Positions 1-8,349 of a DNA stretch of 64,000 nt are shown in pieces. Each line of letters starts with the position of its first letter. Position 1 is the stretch's first letter. The position numbers and the translations under genes were made by a program. Source of the DNA: Amycolatopsis lurida (GTDB taxonomy: Bacteria > Actinomycetota > Actinomycetes > Mycobacteriales > Pseudonocardiaceae); contig NZ_FNTA01000004.1 of assembly GCF_900105055.1 (NCBI RefSeq), positions 7,223,501-7,287,500 of the forward strand, read 5' to 3'. Below the pieces are notes generated by a model. The model worked only from the letters and a program-made list of their open reading frames with translations. It had not been told where the DNA came from and searched no databases.

Positions 1-575
1 CCGCGGCGCGGGGCACCTACGTGACGGTTCACGCCCACAACAACGACGGCATCCGGAACGCGGTCGAGGCCGGGGCGCGCTGTGTCGAACACGGCACCGA
101 CCTCGACGAGCCCACGGCCACCCTGATGGCCGCTCGCGAGGTCGCCCTCGTGCCCACGTTCGCCGTCGTCGAGCAACTGCTGCACGACACCGCCGGCGCC
201 GGCCTCGGCGAATCGACCCGCGATCGTGTGCTGGGTGTTCGCGAGCGGATGACCGAGGCGCTCGCCGTCGCCAAGGCGGCCGGAGTACGGATCGGGCTGG
301 GCTCCGACCTCATCGGCCCGGCTCAGAACCGTCGAGGCGAAGAGCTCAGGTTGCGCGCAGAACTCGAGACGCCGATGGAAGCCCTCGTGGCGGCCACCAA
401 GACCAACGCCGAGATTCTCGGCCTGTCCGGCCAAGTCGGGATCATCGCTCCCGGCGCACAGGCCGACCTCGTGTTGTGGAACGGCAACCCGGTCGAAGAC
501 CCGGGGCTGTTCGCTGATCCCGCCAATGCCGTCCTCGTTCTCAAGGCCGGCCGAATCGTGAAGGACCTCCGATGA
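1..575 (+). CDS. Metal-dependent amidohydrolase, C-terminal part (5' end outside window)
   Basis: This is the last 190 codons of a gene that starts upstream of the window. The frame is open from base 3, so the GTG at 21 is internal. The fragment shows the second half of an amidohydrolase-superfamily barrel: His residues in VHAHN and CVEHGTDLD, the Asp of GLGSDL that closes the metal site, and the C-terminal beta-domain (APGAQADLVLWNGNP). The pattern is closest to imidazolonepropionase/Xaa-Pro-dipeptidase-like hydrolases, which open amides or cyclic ureides. The metal-binding HxH of the first strand lies outside, so the substrate cannot be told. The stop overlaps the next ATG (ATGA), which makes this the first visible gene of a plus-strand group with an esterase and a flavin oxidase. 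Confidence 0.85.
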   Translation, partial: AARGTYVTVHAHNNDGIRNAVEAGARCVEHGTDLDEPTATLMAAREVALVPTFAVVEQLLHDTAGAGLGESTRDRVLGVRERMTEALAVAKAAGVRIGLGSDLIGPAQNRRGEELRLRAELETPMEALVAATKTNAEILGLSGQVGIIAPGAQADLVLWNGNPVEDPGLFADPANAVLVLKAGRIVKDLR

Positions 576-1426
576 GCACCATGTGGCACGGCTGCCTCGC
601 CGACACCGACTACTTCGAGATGCGCTCCAGCGGAGGGCACGACTACGGCATCTGGGTCACCACACCACCGGGCTACGACCCCGCCACGACGCGAACGCCT
701 GCCGTGTATGTGCTCGACGGCAACTGGGCCGTGGGCCAGACGGCTCCGCTCATCGTCACCCAGGCGGACCCCATGCAACGGATACAGCCCTACATCCAGG
801 TCAGCGTCGGCTACGCGGGCGAGGAAGCACAGCACTGGGACCGGCTGCGGAACCGGGACCTCGTGCCGCCCGGCGAACCCGTCGCCAAGGAGCTCGTCGA
901 TGCCGTGGAGATGGGGGTTCGAATGGGCGCGAGGACCCGAGAGGAATCCGACGCCTACCTCGCCGAACTACGCGACACCCACGCCGACGCGTTCCTGAAC
1001 TTCCTCACCGCGGAACTGCACCCGAGGATCGAACGCGACTACGACACGGCCACGAGCGGTCACGGCCTTTTCGGCTACTCCTACGGCGGCCTTTTCAGCC
1101 TCTACACCTGGCTCACCGGCAACACCCTCTTCGAGAGCATCGGAGCGGGGAGCCCCGGCGTCGCCAGTGAAGACAGCCAGATCTTCACCCAGCTCCAAGA
1201 GATGGGTGACCGGCACCCTGCCGCCAAACTGCACGTGACCCTCAACGAGCAAGAGTTGCTCGGGGACTTGGCCATCTACCAAAGCCTCACGAAGAACACG
1301 GCCACCGTCCTGCACCGCCTCTCCTCCCGTGGGGGAGCCGTCACCAGCGCGGTCCTGCGCGAAACGCACGTGACCGGGCTGCAGGCTTCGTTCCTCAGTT
1401 ACCTCAGGACCTGCCGTGCCCGGTAA
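572..1426 (+). CDS. Alpha/beta-hydrolase, esterase-D/Fes-like
   Basis: This 284-residue cytoplasmic hydrolase belongs by pattern to the putative esterase family (PF00756: esterase D, enterochelin esterase). A beta-sandwich start is followed by the nucleophile elbow GYSYGG (Ser near residue 170) and a late ETHVTG segment whose His (near 267) fits the catalytic triad. No signal peptide is seen. The ATG at 572 overlaps the upstream stop by 4 bp and the gene overlaps the following oxidase by 11 bp, so the three are translationally coupled. Together they could open an ester or amide and oxidise the released amine. The family is well supported; the substrate is unknown. Confidence 0.85.
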   Translation: MSTMWHGCLADTDYFEMRSSGGHDYGIWVTTPPGYDPATTRTPAVYVLDGNWAVGQTAPLIVTQADPMQRIQPYIQVSVGYAGEEAQHWDRLRNRDLVPPGEPVAKELVDAVEMGVRMGARTREESDAYLAELRDTHADAFLNFLTAELHPRIERDYDTATSGHGLFGYSYGGLFSLYTWLTGNTLFESIGAGSPGVASEDSQIFTQLQEMGDRHPAAKLHVTLNEQELLGDLAIYQSLTKNTATVLHRLSSRGGAVTSAVLRETHVTGLQASFLSYLRTCRAR

Positions 1427-2711
1427 GCGTCCGAGCGCCGACGCGGTCGTGATCGGGGCAGGGGTGATCGGTTCGTCGATCGCCCTTGAGCTCGCGCGGG
1501 CGGGACATCAGGTGATCGTGCTCGATCGGGCCCCAGGAGCCGGACAGGGGTCGACCTCGGCATCGAGTGCGATCGTCCGATTCAACTTCTCCACCACCGC
1601 CGGGGTGGCGACGGCGTGGGAGGCGCATTTCGGCTGGCTCGACTGGGCCGGCCACCTCGGGTCCGAGGTCGGCGACCTCGCGATGTTCCGCAAGAGCGGA
1701 CTGGTCATGCTGGACGTCGAGGCGGCCCCGCGTATGTCGTGGCTTCCGTTGTTCGACGAGATCGGTGTTCCCTACGAGGAATGGGACAGCGCGACCTTGG
1801 CCGAGCGCGTTCCCGGTATCGACGCCGGCCGCCATTGGCCGCCGAAGCGGCTCGACGACGAGGAATTCTGGGAGGACGCGAAACACTCGCTCGGTGGGGT
1901 GTACACCCCCGACGCCGGTTACGTCTCGGACCCGGGCCTCGCCGCCGTGAACCTCGCCGCCGCGGCCTCGGCACGCGGGGCGGAGTTCCGCTTCCGCAGC
2001 ACGGTGACAGTGGTGGAGAAGGCAGGCGGGCGCGTGACGTCGGTGCGGCTGTCGGACGGCACCCGGATTCCCTGTGCCGTCGTGGTCAACGCGGCCGGTC
2101 CGTGGTCGGGCGCGGTCAATCACTTGGCAGGCGTGGGTTCCGATTTCACGGTCGGTGTGCGACCGATGAGGCAGGAAGTAGCGCATGTGCCGGTCCCGGA
2201 GGGCTACGGAGGGCCCGTGGTGGCGGACATGGATCTGGGCACCTACTTCCGCGGTGAAGCTGGGGGCCTGCTCGTCGGCGGAACGGAACCGGAGTGTGAT
2301 CCGCTGCAGTGGATCGACGACCCGGACGCCGTCGACATCCACCCGACGGCCGCGGTCTTCGAGGCCCAGGTGACGCGGGCCGCGCGGCGACTGCCCGACC
2401 TGGCGGTGCCCAACCGGGCGCGTGGCGTGGTGGGCGTCTACGACGTCGCCGACGATTGGACTCCGATCTACGACCGCACCGAACTCGAGGGCTTCTACGT
2501 CGCGATCGGAACGAGCGGCAACCAGTTCAAGAACGCGCCGGTCGTGGGGCAGTTGATGACGGAGCTGATCGACCAGGTGGAGAACGGCGCCGACCACGAC
2601 GCGTCGCCCGTCCGGTTCCGGGCCCCGCGCACCGGCCTGGAGATCGACCTGGGTGCGTTCTCCCGTAAGCGCAACCGAAACACCGCGAACTCGGGCACGG
2701 TGCTCGGCTGA
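1416..2711 (+). CDS. FAD-dependent oxidoreductase, DAO family (sarcosine/glycine-oxidase-like)
   Basis: This 431-residue flavoprotein starts at a GTG inside the end of the esterase gene. The N-terminal dinucleotide fold reads VVIGAGVIGSS (about residues 10-20), followed by the acidic residue of VIVLDRAPGAG. The C-terminal segment DDWTPIYDRTELEGFYVAIG is typical of the DAO family (PF01266), whose members oxidise the C-N bond of sarcosine, glycine, dimethylglycine or related secondary amines. No second domain is present, so it resembles single-subunit or beta-subunit oxidases. It is the last gene of the plus-strand trio and converges on the leftward amine-oxidase operon. A role in amine catabolism is inferred from context. 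Confidence 0.85.
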   Translation: MPGKRPSADAVVIGAGVIGSSIALELARAGHQVIVLDRAPGAGQGSTSASSAIVRFNFSTTAGVATAWEAHFGWLDWAGHLGSEVGDLAMFRKSGLVMLDVEAAPRMSWLPLFDEIGVPYEEWDSATLAERVPGIDAGRHWPPKRLDDEEFWEDAKHSLGGVYTPDAGYVSDPGLAAVNLAAAASARGAEFRFRSTVTVVEKAGGRVTSVRLSDGTRIPCAVVVNAAGPWSGAVNHLAGVGSDFTVGVRPMRQEVAHVPVPEGYGGPVVADMDLGTYFRGEAGGLLVGGTEPECDPLQWIDDPDAVDIHPTAAVFEAQVTRAARRLPDLAVPNRARGVVGVYDVADDWTPIYDRTELEGFYVAIGTSGNQFKNAPVVGQLMTELIDQVENGADHDASPVRFRAPRTGLEIDLGAFSRKRNRNTANSGTVLG

Positions 2712-2789
2712 GCCGGAGCTCGGACGAAGCCGATGTTCTCCGTCGGAGCCGCGGGTCGATGCTCGCCCGGGCCAGCGAGCGCCAGTGGA

Positions 2790-3046
2790 CGCGACCTGTC
2801 TGTGTAGGTCTGTTTCGTGCGGCGGAGCTTGCCGCCGGTGCGGATGGTGTCGATGCGGTAGCCGCCACCGGGAAGCGGGCTGACCGCGGTGACCGTGGTC
2901 AGCGGATGGACGGTCGCCCCGGTTTGTTCCGCGAGGTACAGGGAGTTCTTGACGGTGGTGTTCTTCGCGTTGTGACGGCACCCGACGATGCATTCTCCGC
3001 ACAGCAGGCAGGTGTTGCGCGCGGGCCCCGAGCCGCGTCTTCGCAT
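2790..3046 (-). pseudogene. Remnant of a GMC-family oxidoreductase (cholesterol-oxidase-like)
   Basis: About 85 codons read as an internal piece of a GMC flavin oxidoreductase. The Cys-rich run TCLLCGECIVGCRHNAKNT is followed by YLAEQTGATVHPLTTVTAV and GGGYRIDTIRTGG, the order seen in cholesterol-oxidase-like GMC enzymes. Neither the N-terminal FAD fold nor the C-terminal His domain is present on either side, so the gene has been reduced to about a seventh of its usual length. It sits directly behind the amine oxidase and on the same strand, so it was probably the last gene of that operon, oxidising an alcohol. The limits are approximate because both ends run into unrelated frames. Confidence 0.7.
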
Positions 3047-3130
3047 CCGGGATCACGCCCCGGCGGGCGGCGGAGAGGCCGGTCGCCAGGCCGATGCCAC
3101 GGGACATGAACAGAGTGCGGCCGGCGAGGC

Positions 3131-4555
3131 TTATCCGGTGTGCCGCCGGCGGGCGAAGCCGAGGCTTCCGAGCGCCTGGATTGCGTCGCGGGCTTCCGTC
3201 GTCAGAGAGCTGAGCGCCAGGCTCGCCAGAACCTGCTTGGCCGCCCGTTCGCCTGATGAGGCCGCGTCGGCGAGTGAGGGCATGTCGAGCTGGTAGTCGC
3301 CGGCAAGGTAGACGGGGCCGAGGTGTTCGCGCAGCGTCGGTAGTGAGGCGCGTCCGCCGGGCGCCCAGAACGGCACGACGCGGTGGTGGCGCCGGACGAT
3401 CCCCTCGCCGAGTTTCCCCTCGAGTTCGGGGTAGAGCGAGAGGAGGTCCGCGGTGAACCGGGTGACGATCTCCTCGTCGGTGAGCTTGAAGAGGTCGTCG
3501 GCCACGGCGCCGCCGGCGAAGCAGGCGAGCGCGCCGCCCGGTTTGCGTGGGCCGGGGCCGCGCAGGGCGGCGGCGTGGTTGAACATCGCCTGGAACGACA
3601 GCTGGGGCGTCGACACGGCGATGTAGTCGTCCCACTGCTGAGGGCCTTCCTCGCTGGTGAAGAAGCCCACCACCACGTACCGGCCGTAATGGATGTCGTC
3701 GAACGCCGTCCGGTACTCGGCCGGGAGGCCGGGCAGGATCTTGATCGCGACATCGCTGGGAACGGCCACGATCGCGCGGCGGGCTCGGATACGCGCCGGT
3801 CCGTTCTCGTCGTGGTAGTCCACGACGACGCCGTCTTCGGTTCGCTTCACCGATTTCACCGGGGAGTTCAGCCGCAGCCGATCGCCGAGGTCGTCGGCCA
3901 GGATGTCGGTGAGGGTCTGGTTTCCTCCTGCCGGCAGGGAGAAGTTGGGCACCTTCGCCGGGTCGGTCAGGAGAATGCCCATCGAGATGACGAACTGGGT
4001 CGCGGCGGTCTCCTCGGGTTCGCAGCCCATCCATTGCCCGGACCACGACCGGACCATGTCCCGCGCGACCTTTGACTTGACCCCTCGGAGCACGTACGAC
4101 GCGGAGAGGGCATCGAGTTTCGCCCGGAGGCGCTTCGCGAGGCGGTTGTTCGACTGCAGGAACGGTGCCGCCGCGAGGATGCGGGCGCCGACGGCCGCGA
4201 GCGCGACTCGGTCGCGCAAGGTCATGCGGGAGCGGAACATCAGGGCGAACGGATTCGAGGTGTCGACCTGCTTTCCGTGGAGCGCGAGGGCCACCTTCTT
4301 GCCGGCCAGTGTCCCCATGTGGACCCGGTGGCGTTCGAGGGCTTCGATCAGCGGGCCGGTCCCTTCGGTGAACTGGGTGCCGAGGTTGATCCAGTAGCCG
4401 CCCTGGCGGACCGACTCCACGCGTCCTCCGGCTCGGCTGCCGGCTTCGAGTACGACGATGTCCTGATCGGACAGTGTGGTCGCCGCCATCAAGCCCGCGA
4501 TACCGGCGCCGACCACGACGACTTCCGCCGTGTGCTCGTGGAGGGATTCGGTCAT
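3131..4555 (-). CDS. Flavin-containing amine oxidase
   Basis: This 474-residue protein begins with a Rossmann FAD motif (VVVGAGIAGLMAA, about residues 13-25), then the second flavin segment EAGSRAGGRVES. It ends with the C-terminal FAD loop VYLAGDYQLDMPSLADA. This layout is that of the flavin monoamine oxidase family (PF01593), which includes bacterial cyclohexylamine oxidase and putrescine oxidase. No signal peptide is seen. The ATG overlaps the stop of the upstream hydrolase (ATGA), placing it as fourth gene of the operon starting at 7489. Next to a Baeyer-Villiger monooxygenase and a hydrolase, an attractive inference is oxidation of a primary amine on a secondary carbon to a ketone that feeds the monooxygenase. 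Confidence 0.88.
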   Translation of the reverse strand: MTESLHEHTAEVVVVGAGIAGLMAATTLSDQDIVVLEAGSRAGGRVESVRQGGYWINLGTQFTEGTGPLIEALERHRVHMGTLAGKKVALALHGKQVDTSNPFALMFRSRMTLRDRVALAAVGARILAAAPFLQSNNRLAKRLRAKLDALSASYVLRGVKSKVARDMVRSWSGQWMGCEPEETAATQFVISMGILLTDPAKVPNFSLPAGGNQTLTDILADDLGDRLRLNSPVKSVKRTEDGVVVDYHDENGPARIRARRAIVAVPSDVAIKILPGLPAEYRTAFDDIHYGRYVVVGFFTSEEGPQQWDDYIAVSTPQLSFQAMFNHAAALRGPGPRKPGGALACFAGGAVADDLFKLTDEEIVTRFTADLLSLYPELEGKLGEGIVRRHHRVVPFWAPGGRASLPTLREHLGPVYLAGDYQLDMPSLADAASSGERAAKQVLASLALSSLTTEARDAIQALGSLGFARRRHTG

Positions 4556-5595
4556 GATGTGCTCCGTTCACGTGTCGACGTCAGCGCCGAGGAAATGGCC
4601 CGTACCAGCCGTCTCGTGGCCCTTCTGCTGCTTGGGCTGACAGCGGTGAAGGCGATGTAGCCGTGCACGAGTTCGGGTTCGTGGATCACCTCCGCCGGTA
4701 CGCCGCTTTCCGCCAGCGCGGCCGCGTAAGCGAGTCCGTCGTCGCGGAGCGGGTCGAATCCGGCGACCGTCACGATGGCCCGGGGGAGACCTGCCAGGTC
4801 TCCGGCGAGCAAAGGGGAAACCCGGGGGTCGAGATGGTCGGTCCCGTCGGGGAGGTAATGGTTCATGAACCACGCGATCTGCTTCGCCGACAACGCGGGG
4901 GACCCCGCGAACTCGTGCTGCGAGGGCCGTCGTTCCGAGATGTCGGTGACCGGCTGGATGAGCACCTGCATCATCGGCTGGACAGGAAGGCCGCGAAGCT
5001 GCTGGCAGAGCACGGCGGCGATATTGCCTCCGGCGCTTTCACCAGCGACGACGATCCGGTGCGGGTCGGCTCCCCACTCGGCGGCGTGGTCGACGGCGTA
5101 CCGCCACGCGGCGAGCGCGTCGTCGTGCGCCGCCGGGAACGAGTGCTCGGGTGCGAGCCGGTACTCGACGGACAGGACTTCAGCGCCCGTTCCCTGGGCG
5201 AGCATCCGCGCCGGGGCGGCGTAACTCTCGCGGCTCCCCAGCACGAATCCGCCGCCGTGGAAGAAAAGGATCAACCCGCGGTCCGGGATTCCGCAGCTGT
5301 AGCGGGTCGCCCGCAGCCCGTCGCCGAGATCCACGTCCTGCTCGACGGGACAAGGTGCGATCCGGTCGGCGAACAGTGCCGCGTCACGTTCGGTGACCTC
5401 CCGGGCGGCGGCCACCGGCAGGTCGCTGTAGTCGCCACCGGCTTCCGTGAGCTTGATCAGGAGGGCGACGTCGGGCGCCATCCGATCGCCGGCGCTGTTG
5501 ACCGGAGGGCGTGCCAGCAGTTTGAGGAGCGGGGGAGGAGTGCGGCTCAGAGCGATGACGAAGGCCCGCTGGAGACGCCGGCGTGCCCCGGTCAT
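4552..5595 (-). CDS. Alpha/beta-hydrolase, hormone-sensitive-lipase family
   Basis: This 347-residue serine hydrolase has the HSL hallmarks: oxyanion motif HGGG (113-116), nucleophile GESAGG (Ser187), Asp281 in FDPLRDDG and His311 in ELVHGY. The true start is the ATG at 5595, which overlaps the stop of the monooxygenase gene by 4 bp; the longer open frame upstream is a shadow of that gene. HSL-type enzymes cleave short esters or lactones. Lying between a Baeyer-Villiger monooxygenase and an amine oxidase, it is the obvious candidate to hydrolyse the ester or lactone that the monooxygenase makes, giving a hydroxy acid for the dehydrogenases in the neighbouring operon. Confidence 0.9.
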   Translation of the reverse strand: MTGARRRLQRAFVIALSRTPPPLLKLLARPPVNSAGDRMAPDVALLIKLTEAGGDYSDLPVAAAREVTERDAALFADRIAPCPVEQDVDLGDGLRATRYSCGIPDRGLILFFHGGGFVLGSRESYAAPARMLAQGTGAEVLSVEYRLAPEHSFPAAHDDALAAWRYAVDHAAEWGADPHRIVVAGESAGGNIAAVLCQQLRGLPVQPMMQVLIQPVTDISERRPSQHEFAGSPALSAKQIAWFMNHYLPDGTDHLDPRVSPLLAGDLAGLPRAIVTVAGFDPLRDDGLAYAAALAESGVPAEVIHEPELVHGYIAFTAVSPSSRRATRRLVRAISSALTSTRERSTS

Positions 5596-7112
5596 GAGTC
5601 GGCCGTCGCGCCCGTGAGGTCGGCGGCGGGTGCCCGGACGGCGAACCGGATGTTCCGGTCGATGAGCCGCCCTTTGAAGAGCCGGTTGTCCTTGACGAAG
5701 GTCGTGTGCATCTGCCACGGCAGTTCGGTGCCCTGGCGGGGAAGTTCGGGTTTGGCCCTTTGCATGTAGCCCGCGGTGAGGTCGAGGAGGTCCGTGGTGG
5801 CGAGTCCGTCCGGGACGACCGGGACCGCGATGTCGTACCCGTTGGCGTCCATGCGGCGGAGCACGTCGCCGACCAGGCGGCACACGTTGCTCAGGCGGAG
5901 CGTCCAGGACGCCTTCGTGTAACCGAGCATCATGGCCCAGTTCGGGATGCCGGAGATGAGGGCGCCGCGGTAGAGGAGGGTGTCGGACATCTTCACCAGG
6001 TGACCGTCCACTGTGGGCTGGATACCGCCCAGCATCTGCATGACGAGGCCGGTCGCGGTGACGATGAGGTCGGCCTCCAGTTCCTGGCCCGACTCCAGCA
6101 GGATGCCGTCCTCGGTGAAGCGGTCGATCCGGTCGGTGACAACGTCGGCGCTGCCACCGCGGAGTGCCTTGAAGAACTCTCCGTCCGGGGTGACGCAGAG
6201 ACGCTCGTCCCACGGCTCGTACGGCGGGTTGAAATGCGTGTCCACATCGATGTGCGGCGGAAGCTCCTTGAGTGTCCACTTGCGAAGCGCTTTCCGCCCG
6301 AAGTCGGGGAATTTGCGCAGGGTGGAGACGAGCAGGAAGTCGATCCAGATGTTCTTCAGCCGTGTGGCCGCGTAGCCGCGCTTGGCCCCGAGCAGCTTGG
6401 TGAGCTTGACGGCGATGTTGTCGAACCGCGGCTGGGAGGCGATGTAGCTGGGAGTGCGCTGGAGCATCGTCACGTGTGCCGCGGCGCCCTCTCCGCTCAG
6501 CATGGCCGGGAGCATGGTCACGGCCGTCGCGCCACTTCCGATGATCACGACGCGTTTGCCGCGGTGGTCGTAGTCGTCGGGCCAATGCTGCGGATGCAGG
6601 ATGTCGCCCCGGAAGTCGTCACGACCCTCGAAGTGGGGCGTGAACCCCTCGTCGTATCGGTAGTAGCCGGTCGCGCTGAAGACGAAGCCGGTCTTGATCG
6701 TCTTCGTGCGTTCAGTGCCGGCGTCGTCGGTCACGGTCACCTGGAGCGTCCACTGCGCCTCGGCGCTCGACCAGTCGGCGGAGGTCACCCGGTGCCGGAG
6801 CCGAAGGACGTTGTCGAGGCCGAACTCGCTCACCGTCTCGGCGAGATATTCGCGGATCAGCGGCGCTTCGGCGATCGCGCTCCGATGCCGCCATGGCTTG
6901 AACTCGTAGGCGTAGGTGTGCAGGTCGGAATCGGACCGGACGCCCGGATAGCGGAACAGGTCCCAGGTACCGCCGATCGAGTCGCGAGATTCCAGCAGGA
7001 TGACCTTCTTGCCGGGGAAGTCGTTCCTCAGGTGCTGAGCCGCGCCGATACCGGAGATGCCGGCGCCGATGACGACGATGTCGGCGGCCTCCGTCGCGTC
7101 TGCGTCGTTCAT
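5592..7112 (-). CDS. Baeyer-Villiger monooxygenase (EthA-like flavoprotein)
   Basis: This 506-residue FAD/NADPH monooxygenase has both fingerprints of Baeyer-Villiger enzymes: FRGDILHPQHWP (167-178, FxGxxxHxxxWP) between two Rossmann folds (VVIGAGISG at 13 and VVIIGSGATA at 188), and GGTWDLFRYPGVRSD (47-61). Such enzymes insert an oxygen next to a ketone to form an ester or lactone; the closest type by length and sequence style is EthA/ketone monooxygenases of actinobacteria. It overlaps the hotdog gene upstream and the HSL hydrolase downstream by ATGA junctions, so ketone oxidation and ester cleavage are co-produced. The substrate is unknown. Confidence 0.92.
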   Translation of the reverse strand: MNDADATEAADIVVIGAGISGIGAAQHLRNDFPGKKVILLESRDSIGGTWDLFRYPGVRSDSDLHTYAYEFKPWRHRSAIAEAPLIREYLAETVSEFGLDNVLRLRHRVTSADWSSAEAQWTLQVTVTDDAGTERTKTIKTGFVFSATGYYRYDEGFTPHFEGRDDFRGDILHPQHWPDDYDHRGKRVVIIGSGATAVTMLPAMLSGEGAAAHVTMLQRTPSYIASQPRFDNIAVKLTKLLGAKRGYAATRLKNIWIDFLLVSTLRKFPDFGRKALRKWTLKELPPHIDVDTHFNPPYEPWDERLCVTPDGEFFKALRGGSADVVTDRIDRFTEDGILLESGQELEADLIVTATGLVMQMLGGIQPTVDGHLVKMSDTLLYRGALISGIPNWAMMLGYTKASWTLRLSNVCRLVGDVLRRMDANGYDIAVPVVPDGLATTDLLDLTAGYMQRAKPELPRQGTELPWQMHTTFVKDNRLFKGRLIDRNIRFAVRAPAADLTGATADS

Positions 7113-7489
7113 GCTGCACTTCCTTCTCGGTTGGCGGGGACGACGCCGGTCCCGCGGGCGCGGGTGGCGACGATGGGTTCGGCGAGGATTTCCGCTCCGC
7201 CCGTGCCGTCGACGGACCGGGCGATGACGCGCAGCTCGAAGTCGATCGTCCGGCTCCTGGTGCCTTTCGCCGCGAGCCGTGCCTCGACCTCGATGACGTC
7301 GCCGCCGCGCACCGGCGCCAGGAATTCCACGGACGAGTAGCCCGCGAAGAGGCCCTCGTGGCCGTCCGTGACGATCGCGAGATGAGTTCCGGCGTCGCCG
7401 AACAGCGCCAGGCCGTACGCGCCGTCGACGAGATTTCCGGCGTAGTGAGCATCGGAGTAGGCGACGTAGCGCTGGTGGATGACGTGCAT
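7109..7489 (-). CDS. Hotdog-fold protein, 3-aminobutyryl-CoA ammonia-lyase-like
   Basis: This 126-residue single hotdog domain carries the pattern of 3-aminobutyryl-CoA ammonia-lyase: NLVDGAYGLALFGDAGT, then DGHEGLFAGYSSVEFLAPV, then the RSRTIDFE strand. In lysine-fermenting bacteria that enzyme removes ammonia from a beta-amino acyl-CoA to give an enoyl-CoA. A generic thioesterase is the alternative. It is the first gene of the leftward operon, read from a control region that also serves the rightward operon, and its stop overlaps the monooxygenase start. A deaminating lyase next to amine-degrading enzymes and an acyl-CoA synthetase is suggestive, but the assignment rests on pattern only. 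Confidence 0.7.
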   Translation of the reverse strand: MHVIHQRYVAYSDAHYAGNLVDGAYGLALFGDAGTHLAIVTDGHEGLFAGYSSVEFLAPVRGGDVIEVEARLAAKGTRSRTIDFELRVIARSVDGTGGAEILAEPIVATRARGTGVVPANREGSAA

Positions 7490-7503
7490 CAGAACTCCTA
7501 GTA

Positions 7504-7521
7504 GGTCATCCGATTAAGTCA
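7504..7521 (-). promoter_or_regulatory. Operator copy 1 (leftward amine operon)
   Basis: On the minus strand these bases read TGACTTAATCGGATGACC. They match the elements at 7625-7642, 15967-15984 and 16018-16035, all in control regions around the amine-catabolism genes. The site lies 15 bp in front of the hotdog gene. An extra related half, TGATCGAGTGT, follows at 7524-7534. A TetR-family gene at 15334-15942 is the likely source of the binding protein. Confidence 0.65.
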
Positions 7522-7624
7522 GGTGATCGAGTGTGTGACAACTTCGAGTCCTCGTCAAGGGCTGGTTCTGGCGCTCCCTCGAATGGGGCTGTTGACAAAC
7601 GCGCGGCAGGGCGCTCATCATCTT

Positions 7625-7642
7625 CGTCAATTGATCGAGTCA
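7625..7642 (-). promoter_or_regulatory. Operator copy 2 (rightward amine operon)
   Basis: On the minus strand the bases read TGACTCGATCAATTGACG. They match 16018-16035 at 13 of 18 positions, and the match continues to both sides. Next to it, TGACTAACTCTGGC (7645-7658) matches TGACTAAGACTGGC (16031-16044) at 12 of 14. The site lies about 50 bp before the ATG at 7690 and overlaps a TTGACT that could be a -35 box. Bases 7638-7649 also form a perfect inverted repeat (AGTCA, 2-nt gap, TGACT). Confidence 0.65.
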
Positions 7643-7689
7643 TTTGACTAACTCTGGCTCGATCCTCGCCAAGATCGAAAGGGCCGCTG

Positions 7690-8349
7690 ATGGCCGAGAT
7701 CATGACGTTCCCCGAGGCGCCCGTGAGGGAGGGCTCGATCTTTCCCGTCACCATCGAAGACGACGCGAGTCCGGTCGTCCGGCTGATCGGACGCACGTTG
7801 CGTGACTCCTCGCGGATCGGTCACGCACAGGAGGTCTTGGGCCGGTCCGCCGGTACCGTGGCGGTGCGCTCCCACGACACGCCGCAGGCCGCGACGATTT
7901 CCTTCGACGGCAAGGCGATCACGGTGACCGGTGGAGTCGTGGGCGAGCCCGACGCGACGGTGGCCGTCGATCTGCTGGCGCGCTTCGCCACGGTGGGGGA
8001 GCCCGCCGGCGACGTCGTCCTGGCCTCCGGAGTCCTGCGCGTGTTGACGCCGCCGCTGCCGCACTGGCGCGAGGCCGCCCGGAATTTCTGGGCGGTGACA
8101 AGGAAAATCCCCGGCATTCCCGACGTGTTGATCGTCGACGCGGATGGCCCCGGCGGCCCGGAGCGGCACCGGTTCGGCGATGGGCCGACCGAGTACCTGA
8201 TCGCGGGACCGCCCGACGTGCTCGCCGGTGTCCTCAGTGGAGCGGACGACTTCGCCGCTTCCTTGGCGGCCGGCCTTCAGGTCAAAGGCACGCTGTCGCA
8301 ACTGTCGGTCATGACGGCCGCTTCCTGGAGGGTTCGTTTCGATGTCTGA
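7690..8349 (+). CDS. SCP2-like (sterol-carrier-type) protein
   Basis: This 219-residue soluble protein has no catalytic motif that I recognise. The C-terminal part (about 165-217: YLIAGPPDVLAGVLSG, then LAAGLQVKGTLSQLS) resembles the last strands and helices of an SCP2 lipid-binding domain, and the N-terminal half (DGKAITVTGG, VLASGVLRVL) looks like a second, weaker copy. The ATG follows AAAGGG at proper spacing. It is the first gene of the rightward operon and overlaps the glutamine-synthetase-like gene by 8 bp. By analogy it could bind a hydrophobic substrate or a CoA ester. The family call is tentative; the gene itself is clear. Confidence 0.75.
   Translation: MAEIMTFPEAPVREGSIFPVTIEDDASPVVRLIGRTLRDSSRIGHAQEVLGRSAGTVAVRSHDTPQAATISFDGKAITVTGGVVGEPDATVAVDLLARFATVGEPAGDVVLASGVLRVLTPPLPHWREAARNFWAVTRKIPGIPDVLIVDADGPGGPERHRFGDGPTEYLIAGPPDVLAGVLSGADDFAASLAAGLQVKGTLSQLSVMTAASWRVRFDV

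Noticed and set aside
1404-4571. Very long minus-strand open frame of 1055 codons
   Set aside because: It runs opposite or out of frame to the flavin oxidase and the amine oxidase, both with clear family motifs, and is rich in Arg/Pro/Gly as expected for a shadow frame in GC-rich DNA.
4552-6585. Long minus-strand frame suggesting a 677-residue protein
   Set aside because: Only the last 347 codons (from ATG 5595) show a family; the rest lies out of frame inside the monooxygenase gene.
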